Shown here: in pieces, positions 1 through 8,567 of the stretch
How the letters are laid out: each line of letters begins with the position of its first letter
Position numbering within the stretch: the first letter of the stretch is position 1
From: Gammaproteobacteria bacterium
GTDB taxonomy: Bacteria > Pseudomonadota > Gammaproteobacteria > Xanthomonadales > SZUA-5
Direction: 5' to 3'
DNA: 64,000 nt
Assembly (NCBI GenBank): GCA_030430155.1
Contig: JAUIFV010000006.1
Span: forward strand, 1 to 64,000
Program-made: the position numbers and the translations under genes
The notes under the pieces: model-generated
The model's input: the letters and a program-made list of their open reading frames with translations, nothing else
Database searches by the model: none
Told to the model about the DNA's origin: nothing

Positions 1-194
1 CCGCTGTCGACGCCCTGGCCAGCCGGGGCGAATTTTACACCGCCTATACCCCCTATCAGCCCGAGATCAGCCAGGGGACGCTCCAGGCGATTTTCGAGTA
101 CCAGACGCTCATCGCCCAGCTCACCGGCATGGATCTTGCCACGCTACGGCCCACCCTGGAAATCGATGCCGAGGTGCCCTATGCGGCGCCGTAG
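1..194 (+). pseudogene. Glycine dehydrogenase (P-protein subunit 1) fragment with foreign tail
   Basis: An open frame enters from the left edge and stops at 192-194. Its first 45 or so residues contain [20 protein letters not shown] and a QLTGMD stretch, which closely resemble the N-terminal region of glycine decarboxylase subunit 1 (GcvPA) of the glycine cleavage system. In that family the text continues with roughly ANAS and several hundred more residues. Here, after GMDLA, it changes to about 17 unrelated residues and stops. The enzyme would lack its catalytic core, so this is a truncated or chimeric gene. A genomic deletion or an assembly join near position 140 would both explain it. The next gene starts inside the last codons. 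Confidence 0.6.
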
Positions 195-693
195 CCCACT
201 CGCCCTAGCAGCCCTGTGTGCGCCGGTGCCTGCCTACGCGGACACCTACTCGCACTGGGGCGTGAACGCGATCGTCTTTATGGTCATGGTGATCGTGGTG
301 GTGGCCACCATCATGGTGCACTACCTGGGCCTGACCTACGCCTGGCGGCAGCTGCAGCGCCGCCCGGCCAGCTTCCGCCATCGCCGGGTGCTGTACGGGA
401 TCCTGTTCGCCTTGGCCCTGCACATCGTCGAGATCTGGATGTTCGGACTGACCTATTGGCTGTTGGACCCGTGGGCAGCGGCCGGGCAGGTGGGAGTCGG
501 CACCGATCTGTCCCTGCTCGACGCGGTGTATTTCTCCGCGACCACCTATTCCACCGCGGGCTATGGTGATCTGGTGCCGGTGGGTCCGGTGCGATTGATC
601 GCCGGTACCGAGGCGTTGGTCGGATTCCTGCTGATTACCTGGAGTGCCTCCTTCACCTATTTGGAGATGGATCGCAACTGGCGCGGCAGATAG
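181..693 (+). CDS. Two-pore-domain-like potassium channel (Ion_trans_2 family)
   Basis: A 170-residue membrane protein. Hydrophobic segments lie near residues 20-45, 75-100 and 140-160. Between the last two is [13 protein letters not shown], a canonical K+ channel pore helix and selectivity filter (TxGYGD). I chose ATG 181 over the track's ATG 136 because a GAGG sits 6 bases before it and the protein then begins with a short basic/hydrophobic N-terminus. The start overlaps the stop of the GcvPA remnant. No cytoplasmic gating domain (RCK or cyclic-nucleotide) is present. By family it would conduct potassium across the inner membrane; gating is unknown. Confidence 0.8.
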   Translation: MRRRSPLALAALCAPVPAYADTYSHWGVNAIVFMVMVIVVVATIMVHYLGLTYAWRQLQRRPASFRHRRVLYGILFALALHIVEIWMFGLTYWLLDPWAAAGQVGVGTDLSLLDAVYFSATTYSTAGYGDLVPVGPVRLIAGTEALVGFLLITWSASFTYLEMDRNWRGR

Positions 694-846
694 GCCGTCT
701 CGGTGCGCAGCGCTCGCGCAGCGAACCTTGCCTACGGCGTGCATGAACAAACGTGGCGGAGCAGAAGTCCGTTCATCTTCGGTGGCGCCGGCGAGAACTA
801 AACTTCGCGGTTTGCCCTGGTGGCCTGCTTGATGGAAGCTGTACGC

Positions 847-2085
847 ATGCGTTTGCTCGCTGCCCACGCCACGAAGTTCCGCGGGATGTACGCGTTGCTA
901 CTGCTGCTGTTCGCCAGCACGGCGGCGGCGAAGAGCTATGAGGTGGAGTTTGTCCTCACCCTGGATCCCAAGACTCGCGATATCGCTGGGGAGATCCGTT
1001 TGGGCAAGGGCGCCGAACGGCTGATCGCACTGAACCTGGATGCCAATCCAGAGCGCTACTCGCAGTTTTCGGTCAGCAGCGGTGAGCTGAAGTTGGCCGA
1101 TGGACGGGCGATCTGGAGCCCCGAGGGCAAGGGTGTGCTGCGTTACCGGGCCAAGGTCGATGAGCTGCGCGGCCGCGGTCGCTACCGCTCCCGCTTCGCC
1201 GACGACTGGGCCATCTTCCGCGCCGACCGGGTGATTCCGGGAGTCAAGGTACGCAGTCGCCCCGGCTCGCGGTCGATCAGCCATCTGCGCGTGCATACGC
1301 CTGCCAAATGGCGCCAGGACACGCCCTATCCCAGTGTCGCGGACGGACGCTACCGGGTCGATATACCCGAGCGCCGCTTCGATAGACCGGTGGGCTGGAT
1401 GATCGCCGGGCGCATCGGGATCCGCCGCGACACCGTTGCCGGGGTGGAGATCTCCATCGCCGCGCCGGTGGGCCGTGATGTGCGGCGCATGGACGTGATG
1501 ACCCTGCTCGGCCACACCATGCCGGAGACGAAACGCGCCTTCGGCAAGCTGCCAGAGAAGATCCTGCTGGTATTCGGCCCCGAGCCGATGTGGCGAGGCG
1601 GGCTGTCGGCGCCGCACTCGCTGTACCTGCACGCCGATCGGCCGCTGGTCAGCCAGAACGCAACCAGCACCCTGCTGCACGAGCTGGTCCACGTGATCAC
1701 CCGGGTCCGTGGCAAGAGCGACCGCGATGACTGGATCGCCGAGGGCCTGGCCGAGTACTACAGCCTGCAGCTGCTGCTGCGCTCCGGCGGTATCACCCAG
1801 TCGCGCTACGACAAGGGCATCGGCTTCCAGCAGCGCTGGGGCAAGGCGGTCAAGAGCCTGCGCAGCAAACGCTCCAGAGGCCCCATCACCGCCCGCGCCG
1901 TGGTCCTGATGGCCGCCGTCGACGAGGAAATCCGCGAACTGAGCAACGACGAACACAGCCTCGATGACCTGATCCGGCACTTCAAGAACAACAGCCGCGA
2001 GGTGTCGACCAAGGCGTTTATTGCCTACGCCGACCGACTCGCCGGGGCGGAGGTGACGGCGTTGCGGACGCCGTTGTTGGATTGA
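847..2085 (+). CDS. Secreted M1-like (gluzincin) zinc metallopeptidase
   Basis: A protein of about 412 residues with an N-terminal signal peptide (LLLLLFASTAAA). The centre holds HELVH followed by WIAEGLAEYY, the zinc-binding HExxH plus downstream glutamate arrangement of gluzincins. The spacing is two residues shorter than in classical M1 aminopeptidases. An N-terminal beta-rich region precedes the catalytic part, as in M1-like exported proteins of this group. Start codons at 820, 847 and 886 are all in frame; 847 gives a basic n-region before the hydrophobic core. It converges on the LytTR regulator gene, with a heptad repeat array between the two stops. Substrate unknown; periplasmic or outer-membrane peptide hydrolysis is inferred. 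Confidence 0.75.
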   Translation: MRLLAAHATKFRGMYALLLLLFASTAAAKSYEVEFVLTLDPKTRDIAGEIRLGKGAERLIALNLDANPERYSQFSVSSGELKLADGRAIWSPEGKGVLRYRAKVDELRGRGRYRSRFADDWAIFRADRVIPGVKVRSRPGSRSISHLRVHTPAKWRQDTPYPSVADGRYRVDIPERRFDRPVGWMIAGRIGIRRDTVAGVEISIAAPVGRDVRRMDVMTLLGHTMPETKRAFGKLPEKILLVFGPEPMWRGGLSAPHSLYLHADRPLVSQNATSTLLHELVHVITRVRGKSDRDDWIAEGLAEYYSLQLLLRSGGITQSRYDKGIGFQQRWGKAVKSLRSKRSRGPITARAVVLMAAVDEEIRELSNDEHSLDDLIRHFKNNSREVSTKAFIAYADRLAGAEVTALRTPLLD

Positions 2086-2094
2086 ATGAGGTGA

Positions 2095-2193
2095 GGGCAC
2101 AGGGCTCAGGGCCCAGAGAAGCCGGGCTCGCGGCAGCTGGGCCCTCCTGCCCTGGGCCCTGGGCCCTGCGCTCGCCTGGGCCCTACGCCCTAG
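2095..2193. repeat. GGGCNNA heptad array pair (inverted)
   Basis: A forward array (GGGCACA, GGGCTCA, GGGCCCA) is followed after a spacer by an inverted array of GGGCCCT/TGGGCCC units, filling the gap between two convergent genes. The last heptad of the inverted array contains the TAG stop of the minus-strand regulator gene. Confidence 0.9.
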
Positions 2194-2896
2194 CCTTCAA
2201 CACCCTTCTGACCGCCGCCAGATTCCTCCGACTCACCTCCAGCTGGGCGCCGCTGCGCAGGCTGACGCAGGTGCTGCCGTCGTCGCTGCGGCGTAGGCCG
2301 GCGAGCTGCTCCAGCGCAACCAGGCAGTTGCGATGGACGCGGACGAAACGCTCGCCGAAGCGCTCCTCCAGGGATACCAATGAGTCTTCGATAAGCACGC
2401 TGTAGTCGGCGCAATGGACCTCGACGTACTTGGAGTCGGCGAGCAGATAGTGCACCTCCTCGACCGGAATCAGACGAATCTCGCCGCGTACTCTGGCCTG
2501 CAGGCAGGGGCCGCTTTGCGCGCTCGGCGGATGGGCGCCGAGCAGCTTCTGTGCCTTGTCCAGGGCCTGGCGTAGCCGTTCTACGCGGACCGGTTTGACC
2601 AGGTAGTCGGTGGCGCTGACCTCAAAGGCGCTCAGTGCGTGATCGTCGTAGGCAGTGCAGAACACCACCAGCGGCGCATGCGGATGGGCCATCAGCTCGC
2701 GGGCCGTGCTGATGCCATCCATGCCCGGCATGCGAATGTCCAGCAGCAGCAAATCGGGCTGCAGCTGATCCACCTTGGCCAGCGCCTCCTCGCCGGCCTG
2801 GGCGGTGCCGACCACGCTGCAGTCCGGTTGCGCCGCGACCATCTGTGCCAGCCGCTGGCGCGCAAGCGGTTCGTCGTCAACGATCAGCACCCTCAT
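2183..2896 (-). CDS. LytTR-family response regulator (AlgR/LytR type)
   Basis: A 237-residue two-component regulator. Residues 1-120 are a receiver domain: VLIVDDEPLAR acidic pair, phospho-acceptor in LLLLDIRMPGMDG, conserved FCTAYDDHALSAF and the YLVKPV lysine. Residues 135-237 form a LytTR DNA-binding domain (HYLLADSKYVEVHC, RVHRNCLVA). ATG 2896 overlaps the kinase stop by one base; the GTG three bases upstream would give a 4-base GTGA overlap, so translation is coupled either way. Its partner kinase and an esterase lie immediately upstream in the same operon. Its stop codon falls inside a heptad repeat. Confidence 0.93.
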   Translation of the reverse strand: MRVLIVDDEPLARQRLAQMVAAQPDCSVVGTAQAGEEALAKVDQLQPDLLLLDIRMPGMDGISTARELMAHPHAPLVVFCTAYDDHALSAFEVSATDYLVKPVRVERLRQALDKAQKLLGAHPPSAQSGPCLQARVRGEIRLIPVEEVHYLLADSKYVEVHCADYSVLIEDSLVSLEERFGERFVRVHRNCLVALEQLAGLRRSDDGSTCVSLRSGAQLEVSRRNLAAVRRVLKARA

Positions 2897-3930
2897 CACT
2901 GGCTTTCCATCGGCAGTCGCAGCTGCGCCTGATAGTAGTCAGCGCCGCGTTCAACGACCAGATCGGCCCGATCACCGAAGCATTGGCGCAGACGAGCGCG
3001 TATGTAGTCCTGGGCCATCCCCATCCCTTGGTGGTGGTCGGCCTCGGCCGCTGGCGCGTCGTTGCGTACCTGCAGGTGCCACTGCTCACCGTCCTGCCGG
3101 CTGTATACCGAAATGCGTCCGCCAGCGACCAGCTGCTGCACGCCGTGGTAGATGGCGTTCTCCACCAGCGGCTGCACGATCAATGGCGGGATGCGCAGCC
3201 GATCCGGTGCGGCCACCTGCCAGTCCAGCTGCAACCTGTCACCCAGCCGCAACCCTTCGATGGACAGATAGCGCCGGGTCAGCTCCAGCTCCTGATCGAT
3301 GTCGATCAAATCCTCGCCGGCTTTGAGCGAGGCCCGAAACAGATCAGCCAGGTCCAGTGTTGCCTCTTCAGCGGCCTGCGGCGCACTGTCTATCAGCGCC
3401 GCGATGGTGTTGAGACTGTTGAACAGAAAGTGCGGGCGTATTCGAGCCTGCAGCGCATCGGCTTCGGCACGCGCCTTGGCCTCCACCTGCAGTCGCCACT
3501 GGGTATGGACGAAGGCGTAGCGCAGGCCGGCCGCCGCCACCAACCCGGCGAGCGCGGTGCTATTGAAGACAAAGGCCATTGGTCCGGCGGGCATGGTTGG
3601 TGTCCAGCCTAGCGCTGGATCAAGGGCGCTCACACCCAGAGCGCAGGCCGCGCAGACCACTACGCATAGCGACCAGCTGAGCCAGCCGCCGAGCAGCGTC
3701 GGCAGCCGCAGTATGGCCGTGCGCAGGCTGCACAGAATGACCGCGCAGCTCAGCGCCAGCCACTGCACGTACAGGCTCACCGGTCCCAATCGGCGCCAGA
3801 AACCGCCCTCGTACTCGCTGGTTGGCGCCAGCACCACCACCAGGGCGACCAGCTCGGCACCGAGCACGATCACCATCACCGGCTCCAGTCGGCACAGATC
3901 GGGCAGCCAACGGGAGCGCTGCAGGCTCAC
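2896..3930 (-). CDS. LytS/YehU-type sensor histidine kinase
   Basis: A 344-residue inner-membrane kinase. About four to five hydrophobic segments occupy residues 15-135, followed by a short linker and a His_kinase domain with the phospho-acceptor box RIRPHFLFNSLNTIAALI. The ATPase part includes PLIVQPLVENAIYHG and GMGMAQDY (N and G boxes). The ORF track's longer start (4011) runs into the esterase. GTG 3930 overlaps the esterase stop as GTGA and leaves no unusual extension, so I prefer it. It should phosphorylate the adjacent LytTR regulator. There is no recognisable periplasmic ligand domain, so the signal is unknown. Confidence 0.9.
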   Translation of the reverse strand: MSLQRSRWLPDLCRLEPVMVIVLGAELVALVVVLAPTSEYEGGFWRRLGPVSLYVQWLALSCAVILCSLRTAILRLPTLLGGWLSWSLCVVVCAACALGVSALDPALGWTPTMPAGPMAFVFNSTALAGLVAAAGLRYAFVHTQWRLQVEAKARAEADALQARIRPHFLFNSLNTIAALIDSAPQAAEEATLDLADLFRASLKAGEDLIDIDQELELTRRYLSIEGLRLGDRLQLDWQVAAPDRLRIPPLIVQPLVENAIYHGVQQLVAGGRISVYSRQDGEQWHLQVRNDAPAAEADHHQGMGMAQDYIRARLRQCFGDRADLVVERGADYYQAQLRLPMESQ

Positions 3931-4613
3931 TCGAAGCGCCGCTCCAGCCAGTTGCCCAGGTCGGTGATCTCTTCCAGGCAGACCTGATGGGCCATCGGAT
4001 AGGAATGCCATTCCGGCTGCAAACCCACCCCTTCCAGGAACTGCCTGGACATCTCCCCCAGCGCCTCCGGTACCACCGGATCGAAGCGGCCATGGGCCAT
4101 GAACAGCGGCATGGTTGCCGCCGCAGCGGTGGTCTGCGGCAGCAGATGCTCGTGGATGGGCACATAGCTGGACAGCACGACCATCCCGGCCAAGGGTTCC
4201 TCGCGGGTCAGGCCGCGGGCCAGGGTAATTGCGCCGCCCTGGGAGAATCCGGCCAGGATCAGCCGCTGCGGCGGGCAGCCGCGGGCAATCTCCTTGCGCA
4301 GCAGCAGTTCAATGGCCGCCACCGACCCTTCGACACCCGGAATATCCTGCTTTTCGGCCAGGCTGGGGCCAAGGATGTCGTACCAGGCGCGCATGCGCGC
4401 ACCGCCGTTGACGGTCACCGCGCGCACCGGGGCGTGCGGAAAAACAAAGCGCAGGCTGGGCCAATGCGGCCGCACCAGCTCCGGCACGATGGCTTCAAAG
4501 TCATGCCCATCGGCGCCCAATCCATGCAGCCAGACGATGGTCCAGCGCGGGTCGGGTCCGGTCTGCAGTTCGACGAAATCCAGTTCGGCGACGGCCTTTT
4601 CCATCAGCGCCAC
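3927..4613 (-). CDS. Carboxylesterase / phospholipase (YpfH-type alpha/beta hydrolase)
   Basis: A 228-residue cytoplasmic alpha/beta hydrolase of the carboxylesterase/lysophospholipase-like family. Visible parts: WLHGLGADGHDF oxyanion loop, nucleophile elbow GFSQGGAI, catalytic Asp in MAHGRFDPVVP, and catalytic His in YPMAHQV. The length is normal for the family. It is the first gene of a minus-strand operon with the LytS/LytTR pair, with a 4-base overlap to the kinase. Family members hydrolyse short acyl esters; the natural substrate here cannot be read from the sequence. Both ATG 4613 and ATG 4604 are possible starts. Confidence 0.88.
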   Translation of the reverse strand: MALMEKAVAELDFVELQTGPDPRWTIVWLHGLGADGHDFEAIVPELVRPHWPSLRFVFPHAPVRAVTVNGGARMRAWYDILGPSLAEKQDIPGVEGSVAAIELLLRKEIARGCPPQRLILAGFSQGGAITLARGLTREEPLAGMVVLSSYVPIHEHLLPQTTAAAATMPLFMAHGRFDPVVPEALGEMSRQFLEGVGLQPEWHSYPMAHQVCLEEITDLGNWLERRFE

Positions 4614-4709
4614 GCTCCGTGACCAGGCAACGATGGCCTATTCGGGCTGGTGAGCTGCGGTAGGCTTGGGCGACAATCACCCAGGCCGGGATCGAAAGTA
4701 GCAACCAAC

Positions 4710-4907
4710 ATGAATCATGCCTCCAGCAATCGAGTCTCAAAGAACAGCACGCCGCGCCGGCAGGCGCGAACCGGCGTGCAGTATAGCCAGCGCCGTAGCG
4801 CGCGCTGGCTGCTATGCGCGGCTTTGCTGGGGCTGATATTGGGTCTGGGCGGATGTGGCAACAAGGGTCCGTTGAAGCTGCCTGAGAACAGCGGTCAGTA
4901 TCGATGA
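4710..4907 (+). CDS. lptM: Small LptM/YifL-type lipoprotein
   Basis: A 65-residue lipoprotein with a basic N-terminus, a hydrophobic segment and lipobox LGGC, followed by GNKGPLKLPE. That is the hallmark C-terminus of the LptM (YifL) family, which in E. coli assists assembly of the LptD LPS translocon. The N-terminus before the membrane segment is longer than in E. coli, so a later start is possible, although ATG 4710 is the first sensible one. It overlaps dapF by 4 bases (ATGA), the conserved arrangement for this gene. Confidence 0.82.
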   Translation: MNHASSNRVSKNSTPRRQARTGVQYSQRRSARWLLCAALLGLILGLGGCGNKGPLKLPENSGQYR

Positions 4908-5728
4908 GCCTGCGTTTTCACAAGATGCACGGCGCCGGCAACGATTTCGTGCTGATCGATCGTTTGCGCGAGCACGCCGAGTTGGATGCGGAACTGGTGC
5001 GACGGCTGGCCAATCGCCGCTACGGCGCTGGTGCCGATCAGGTTCTGACCATCGAACGCGGCGTAGAGCTGCCCTTTGCCTACCGTGTCTACAACGCAGA
5101 CGGCTCCAGCGCCGGGCAGTGTGGCAACGGCGCGCGCTGCGTCGGTGCCTTCCTGCAGCGCTACTACGACCTGCCGCAGCGCTTCAGCGTCGAATCGCCC
5201 TCCGGCGTGGTGCAGGTGCGGCTGCTCGATGAGGGCGAGGTGGAAGTCAGCCTCGGACAACCGCGATTGGCCTCCGATCAGGTGCCGACCCGTCTGCAGC
5301 CCGACCCTTCGGGTCTGGCCAGCTTCGCCGCCCTGGGCCGGCAGTGGCAGGGCTCGCCGCTGTCGATGGGCAATCCCCATCTGGTGATCGAAGTGGAGGA
5401 CGTGGCCAGCGCGCCGCTGGAGGCGCTAGGCGAGTGGCTGCAGCGTTCCACGTTGTTTGCCGACGGCTGCAATCTGGAAATGGTGCAGGTGCTGGACGCC
5501 AACACCCTGCGCGTGCGCGTCTACGAGCGCGGCGTCGGCGAAACCCTGGCCTGCGGCTCCGGCGCCTGTGCCGCGGCCATCGCCATGCAGCGGCGCGGGC
5601 GGGCGACCGGCCCGCTGCGCTTGCAGCTGCCCGGCGGTCGATTGCGGGTGCGCTGGGACGGGCCCGGGCACAGCGTGTTTCTGGCTGGCGGTGCGGTATT
5701 TGTCTACAGCGGAGAATGGCAGCAATGA
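4904..5728 (+). CDS. dapF: Diaminopimelate epimerase
   Basis: A 274-residue enzyme converting LL- to meso-diaminopimelate for lysine and peptidoglycan synthesis. It begins with the family signature FHKMHGAGNDFVLID. Both catalytic cysteines are present: NADGSSAGQCGNGARC (first) and LACGSGACAAA (second). Normal length, cytoplasmic. Its start overlaps lptM and its stop overlaps the DUF484 gene (ATGA), so the four genes lptM-dapF-DUF484-xerC read as one transcript. Confidence 0.97.
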   Translation: MSLRFHKMHGAGNDFVLIDRLREHAELDAELVRRLANRRYGAGADQVLTIERGVELPFAYRVYNADGSSAGQCGNGARCVGAFLQRYYDLPQRFSVESPSGVVQVRLLDEGEVEVSLGQPRLASDQVPTRLQPDPSGLASFAALGRQWQGSPLSMGNPHLVIEVEDVASAPLEALGEWLQRSTLFADGCNLEMVQVLDANTLRVRVYERGVGETLACGSGACAAAIAMQRRGRATGPLRLQLPGGRLRVRWDGPGHSVFLAGGAVFVYSGEWQQ

Positions 5729-6417
5729 GCGAAGCGCAAGCCGATCAGATTGCCGCCTACCTGCGCGACCATCCGGAGTTTCTGGCCGACTATCCCGATC
5801 TGGCGCTGAGCCTGCGCGCGCCGCGCGAAGACGGCGCCACCACTCAGCTGGCCAGCTATCAGATCGACATCCTGCGCGACCGGGTGCGCGGGTTGGAAAC
5901 GCGCTTGCGCGAGCTGCTGACCATCGCCAGCGACAACGAGGCGCTGCTGCAGCGGCTGCACCTGCTGGCGCTGCGGCTGTTGCGCATCGGTGATCTGCGC
6001 GAGGGGGTGCTGGCCATTGCCGCCGGACTGAACGAGGACCTGCAGGCCGAGCATGCCCGGCTGCTGTTGATTGGCGCGCCAGCGGTGGATTTGCTGGCGC
6101 CGTGGCTGCTGCAGTGGCCGGCTGACGACGCCCGGCTGCAGCAGTTTGTCGACCTGTGGCCGCATCGCAACGCGCGCTGCGGGCGGATCAGGCGGGAACG
6201 GCTCAGCGCGCTGTTCGGCGAAGCCGCACCGGGGATCGCCTCGGCGGCGCTGGTGCCGCTGATCGGTGATGCCGCGCCCATCGGCCTGCTCGCCATCGGC
6301 AGCAGCGATGAGCAACGCTTCCAACCGGGCATGGCCACCGATCTGCTGACCCGGATGGGCGAGATGATCGCAGTGGCGGTACTGCGCTGGAGCCAGGACA
6401 GCGCCGCGGGCGGATGA
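5725..6417 (+). CDS. DUF484 family protein (YigA-like)
   Basis: A 230-residue protein of the DUF484 family, whose members sit between dapF and xerC in many gammaproteobacteria. The N-terminus (QIAAYLRDHPEFLADYPDLA) is typical. A short coiled coil (residues 45-75) precedes a GAF-like region ending at about residue 220. I use ATG 5725, which overlaps the dapF stop; the track's longer ORF is out of frame with dapF and is a shadow upstream of this point. The function is unproven. The stop overlaps the xerC start by 4 bases. Confidence 0.88.
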   Translation: MSEAQADQIAAYLRDHPEFLADYPDLALSLRAPREDGATTQLASYQIDILRDRVRGLETRLRELLTIASDNEALLQRLHLLALRLLRIGDLREGVLAIAAGLNEDLQAEHARLLLIGAPAVDLLAPWLLQWPADDARLQQFVDLWPHRNARCGRIRRERLSALFGEAAPGIASAALVPLIGDAAPIGLLAIGSSDEQRFQPGMATDLLTRMGEMIAVAVLRWSQDSAAGG

Positions 6418-7334
6418 GCGTCCGGGCTCCCGAGCTCGACCCGCTGCTGCAGGACTTCCTGCGCCATCTGCAGGTCGAACGCCGGCTGTCGCCGCGCACC
6501 GTCGATGCCTACCAGCGTCAGCTCAACGAACTGGCCCACGGCCTGTGGCCGGAACGGCCATCGGCTTGGCCGCAGCTGGCCGCGGCGCAGCTGCGCCAGG
6601 CCATCGCTGGCGCCCACCGCGGCGGGCTGGCGCCGAAGAGTCTGGCCCAGCGGCTGTCGGCGGTACGCAGTCTGTACCGCTTCCTGCGCCGCCGCGGGGT
6701 GGTCGACGGGGCCAACCCGGCGGCCGGCCTGAAGCCGCCCAAGGGCGAGCGCCGACTGCCCGGGGTGCTCGACACCGACACCATCACCCGCCTGCTGGAA
6801 ATCCCCGATGACGAACCGCTGGCCACCCGCGATCGGGCCATCCTGGAGCTGTTCTATTCCTCCGGTCTGCGTTTGTCCGAGCTGGCCGCGCTGTCCTGGA
6901 TCGACGTCGACCTGAGCGAAGGCTCGGTGCGGGTGCTGGGCAAGGGCAGCAAGACCCGCATCGTACCGGTGGGCAGCAAAGCCATCGCCGCCCTGCAAGC
7001 CTTGCGCAACCAGGATCTGCACGGAGATCCGCAGCAGCCGCTGTTTCGCAGCCGCGGCGGTCGTCTGGGGGTGCGCGCAATCCAGCTGCGGCTGCGCCAC
7101 TGGGCGCGCAAACAGGGCCTGTGGCAGCGCGTCCATCCTCATCTGCTGCGGCACAGCTTCGCCTCGCACATGCTCGAGTCCAGCGGCGACCTGCGCGCGG
7201 TGCAGGAGCTGCTAGGCCACGCCGATATCGCGACCACGCAGGTGTATACGCATTTGGACTTTCAGCATCTGGCGCAGGTGTATGACGGGGCGCATCCCAG
7301 GGCTAAGAGAAAGGGCCCAGGGCCCAGGGAATAG
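6414..7334 (+). CDS. xerC: Tyrosine recombinase XerC
   Basis: A 306-residue site-specific recombinase that resolves chromosome dimers at dif with XerD. It has an N-terminal SAM-like core-binding domain (residues 8-95: LQVERRLSPRTVDAYQRQL). Catalytic residues are R in SSGLRLSEL, K in GKGSKTR, the HLLRHSFASH box, the HADIATTQ His, and nucleophile Y in TTQVYTH. The last residues (GPGPRE) and the TAG stop are encoded by the heptad repeat that follows, so the repeat has extended or replaced the native 3' end. Nearest relatives normally end soon after the Tyr helix, consistent with this. Confidence 0.95.
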   Translation: MSVRAPELDPLLQDFLRHLQVERRLSPRTVDAYQRQLNELAHGLWPERPSAWPQLAAAQLRQAIAGAHRGGLAPKSLAQRLSAVRSLYRFLRRRGVVDGANPAAGLKPPKGERRLPGVLDTDTITRLLEIPDDEPLATRDRAILELFYSSGLRLSELAALSWIDVDLSEGSVRVLGKGSKTRIVPVGSKAIAALQALRNQDLHGDPQQPLFRSRGGRLGVRAIQLRLRHWARKQGLWQRVHPHLLRHSFASHMLESSGDLRAVQELLGHADIATTQVYTHLDFQHLAQVYDGAHPRAKRKGPGPRE

Positions 7335-7410
7335 GGCCCAGGAAATCAAGAGCGGTTGGCGGCGCGGTTGTTGCTCTACTGGGCCCTGAGCCCTGTGCCC
7401 TGGGCCCTCG
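7313..7410. repeat. GGGCNNA heptad array pair overlapping the xerC 3' end
   Basis: A forward array (GGGCCCA units plus one ending in ATAG) starts inside xerC and supplies its last codons and stop. After about 40 bases an inverted array (GGGCCCT, GAGCCCT, GTGCCCT) follows. The two arms could pair into a GC-rich hairpin. Confidence 0.9.
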
Positions 7411-7538
7411 CCCGTTCCTAGCAGGGAACTTCCCCGCTGCCTGATACACCAACAGCTGCCGAAAGCCCCGGGCACCCGCCACCGCTTTCCGCTAAGCTGC
7501 GCCCCCTTTCCACCGCCATACGGTCACAGGAAGCACTC

Positions 7539-8471
7539 ATGAGTCAGGATTTCGCCACCTACAAGGCCTTTTGGGATCATCAGGCCCGTGATCGGCTCAA
7601 TGCGATGCTGGCGGTGGACGGCAGCGGTGATGATGAGGTGCTGCTGTGTACCGGTCAGTACACCGCCGATCAGGTGGTCGCCGCGCTGGATCTTAAGGCC
7701 GATGATCGGGTCCTGGAGCTGGGCTGCGGGGTCGGGCGGATCGGCTCCGAGTTGGCCGCCAGGGTCGGTCACTGGCAGGGCGTGGACATCTCGCAGAAGA
7801 TGATCGATGTGGCCCGCGATCGCCTCTCGGGGTTCAGCAACGTCAGCGCCGACGTGCTCGAGCGCACCCGACTGGATCCGGCCGCCGATGCGAGCCTGGA
7901 CAAGGCCTACTCGGTGGCGGTGTTCATCCACCTCGACAAGGAAGATCTGTTTCTCTATCTGCAGGATCTGTATCGCGCCCTCAAGCCCGGCGGGCGGATC
8001 TATTTCGACACCTGGAACATCGCCCACCCGGTGGGCTTCAAGCGCTTTGCCTACGAGGTCAATCGGTTCCGCGATCAGGCCCCGGTGGCGCGCAAGGACG
8101 TGGCGCGCAATCAATTCAGCTGTCCGCAGGAGATCGAGATCTACCTGCAGCAGGCCGGTTTCGAAGTCGCCATGCTGCTCGCTGACTCGCCGTGGATTCA
8201 GGCGGTGGCGGTCAAACCCGGCGGCAGCGAGCCTCTGGAGCAGATCAAGAGCAAGCTGGAGCAGCAACGCGACACCATCATCTACGGCGCCGGCTGGACC
8301 GAGTTCTTCGACCGTTTGCTGCAAACCATCTTCGAAGGGGTGCACCCGCAGGCGCTGTACGACTCGCTGCTTGCCCGTTCAGGCGACCGCGAAGCAGACA
8401 TGTTCCGGACCTGGCTGCGTGGCTTCTGGAAGCTGTCTGAGGCGCAGTTTGGGGCGGCGCCCGGCGCATAG
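7539..8471 (+). CDS. Class I SAM-dependent methyltransferase
   Basis: A 310-residue protein. Residues 45-170 form a Rossmann methyltransferase domain with SAM motif I VLELGCGVGRIG, an acidic residue in GVDISQKMIDVA (motif II) and LKPGGRIYFDTW (post-motif). An extra C-terminal region of about 120 residues has no motif I recognise. An AGGAAG precedes ATG 7539 at a suitable distance. It is monocistronic: xerC and a repeat lie upstream, and a convergent ABC permease downstream. The substrate cannot be inferred; the fold resembles small-molecule or quinone-type methyltransferases. Confidence 0.85.
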   Translation: MSQDFATYKAFWDHQARDRLNAMLAVDGSGDDEVLLCTGQYTADQVVAALDLKADDRVLELGCGVGRIGSELAARVGHWQGVDISQKMIDVARDRLSGFSNVSADVLERTRLDPAADASLDKAYSVAVFIHLDKEDLFLYLQDLYRALKPGGRIYFDTWNIAHPVGFKRFAYEVNRFRDQAPVARKDVARNQFSCPQEIEIYLQQAGFEVAMLLADSPWIQAVAVKPGGSEPLEQIKSKLEQQRDTIIYGAGWTEFFDRLLQTIFEGVHPQALYDSLLARSGDREADMFRTWLRGFWKLSEAQFGAAPGA

Positions 8472-8480
8472 CGGTTGGAA

Positions 8481-8517
8481 GGGCCCAGGAAGAAGGGAAA
8501 GGACCCAGGGCCCAGGA
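8481..8517. repeat. GGGCNNA heptad array (single arm)
   Basis: Short array of GGGCCCA units 10 bases after the methyltransferase stop, between two convergent genes. I see no inverted partner arm here. Confidence 0.8.
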
Positions 8518-8567
8518 AGCAGATCCCGCGCCGCTGCCGTGCCACGCGTTGTCCGTGGCTGCCCTTG

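Noticed and set aside
898-2100. 400-residue minus-strand ORF opposite the HELVH peptidase
   Set aside because: Antisense shadow; the plus strand has a signal peptide and zinc motif.
8282-8567. C-terminal extension of the ABC permease ORF into the methyltransferase region
   Set aside because: It arises from the frameshift; the family C-terminus and stop are in the adjacent frame at 8568.
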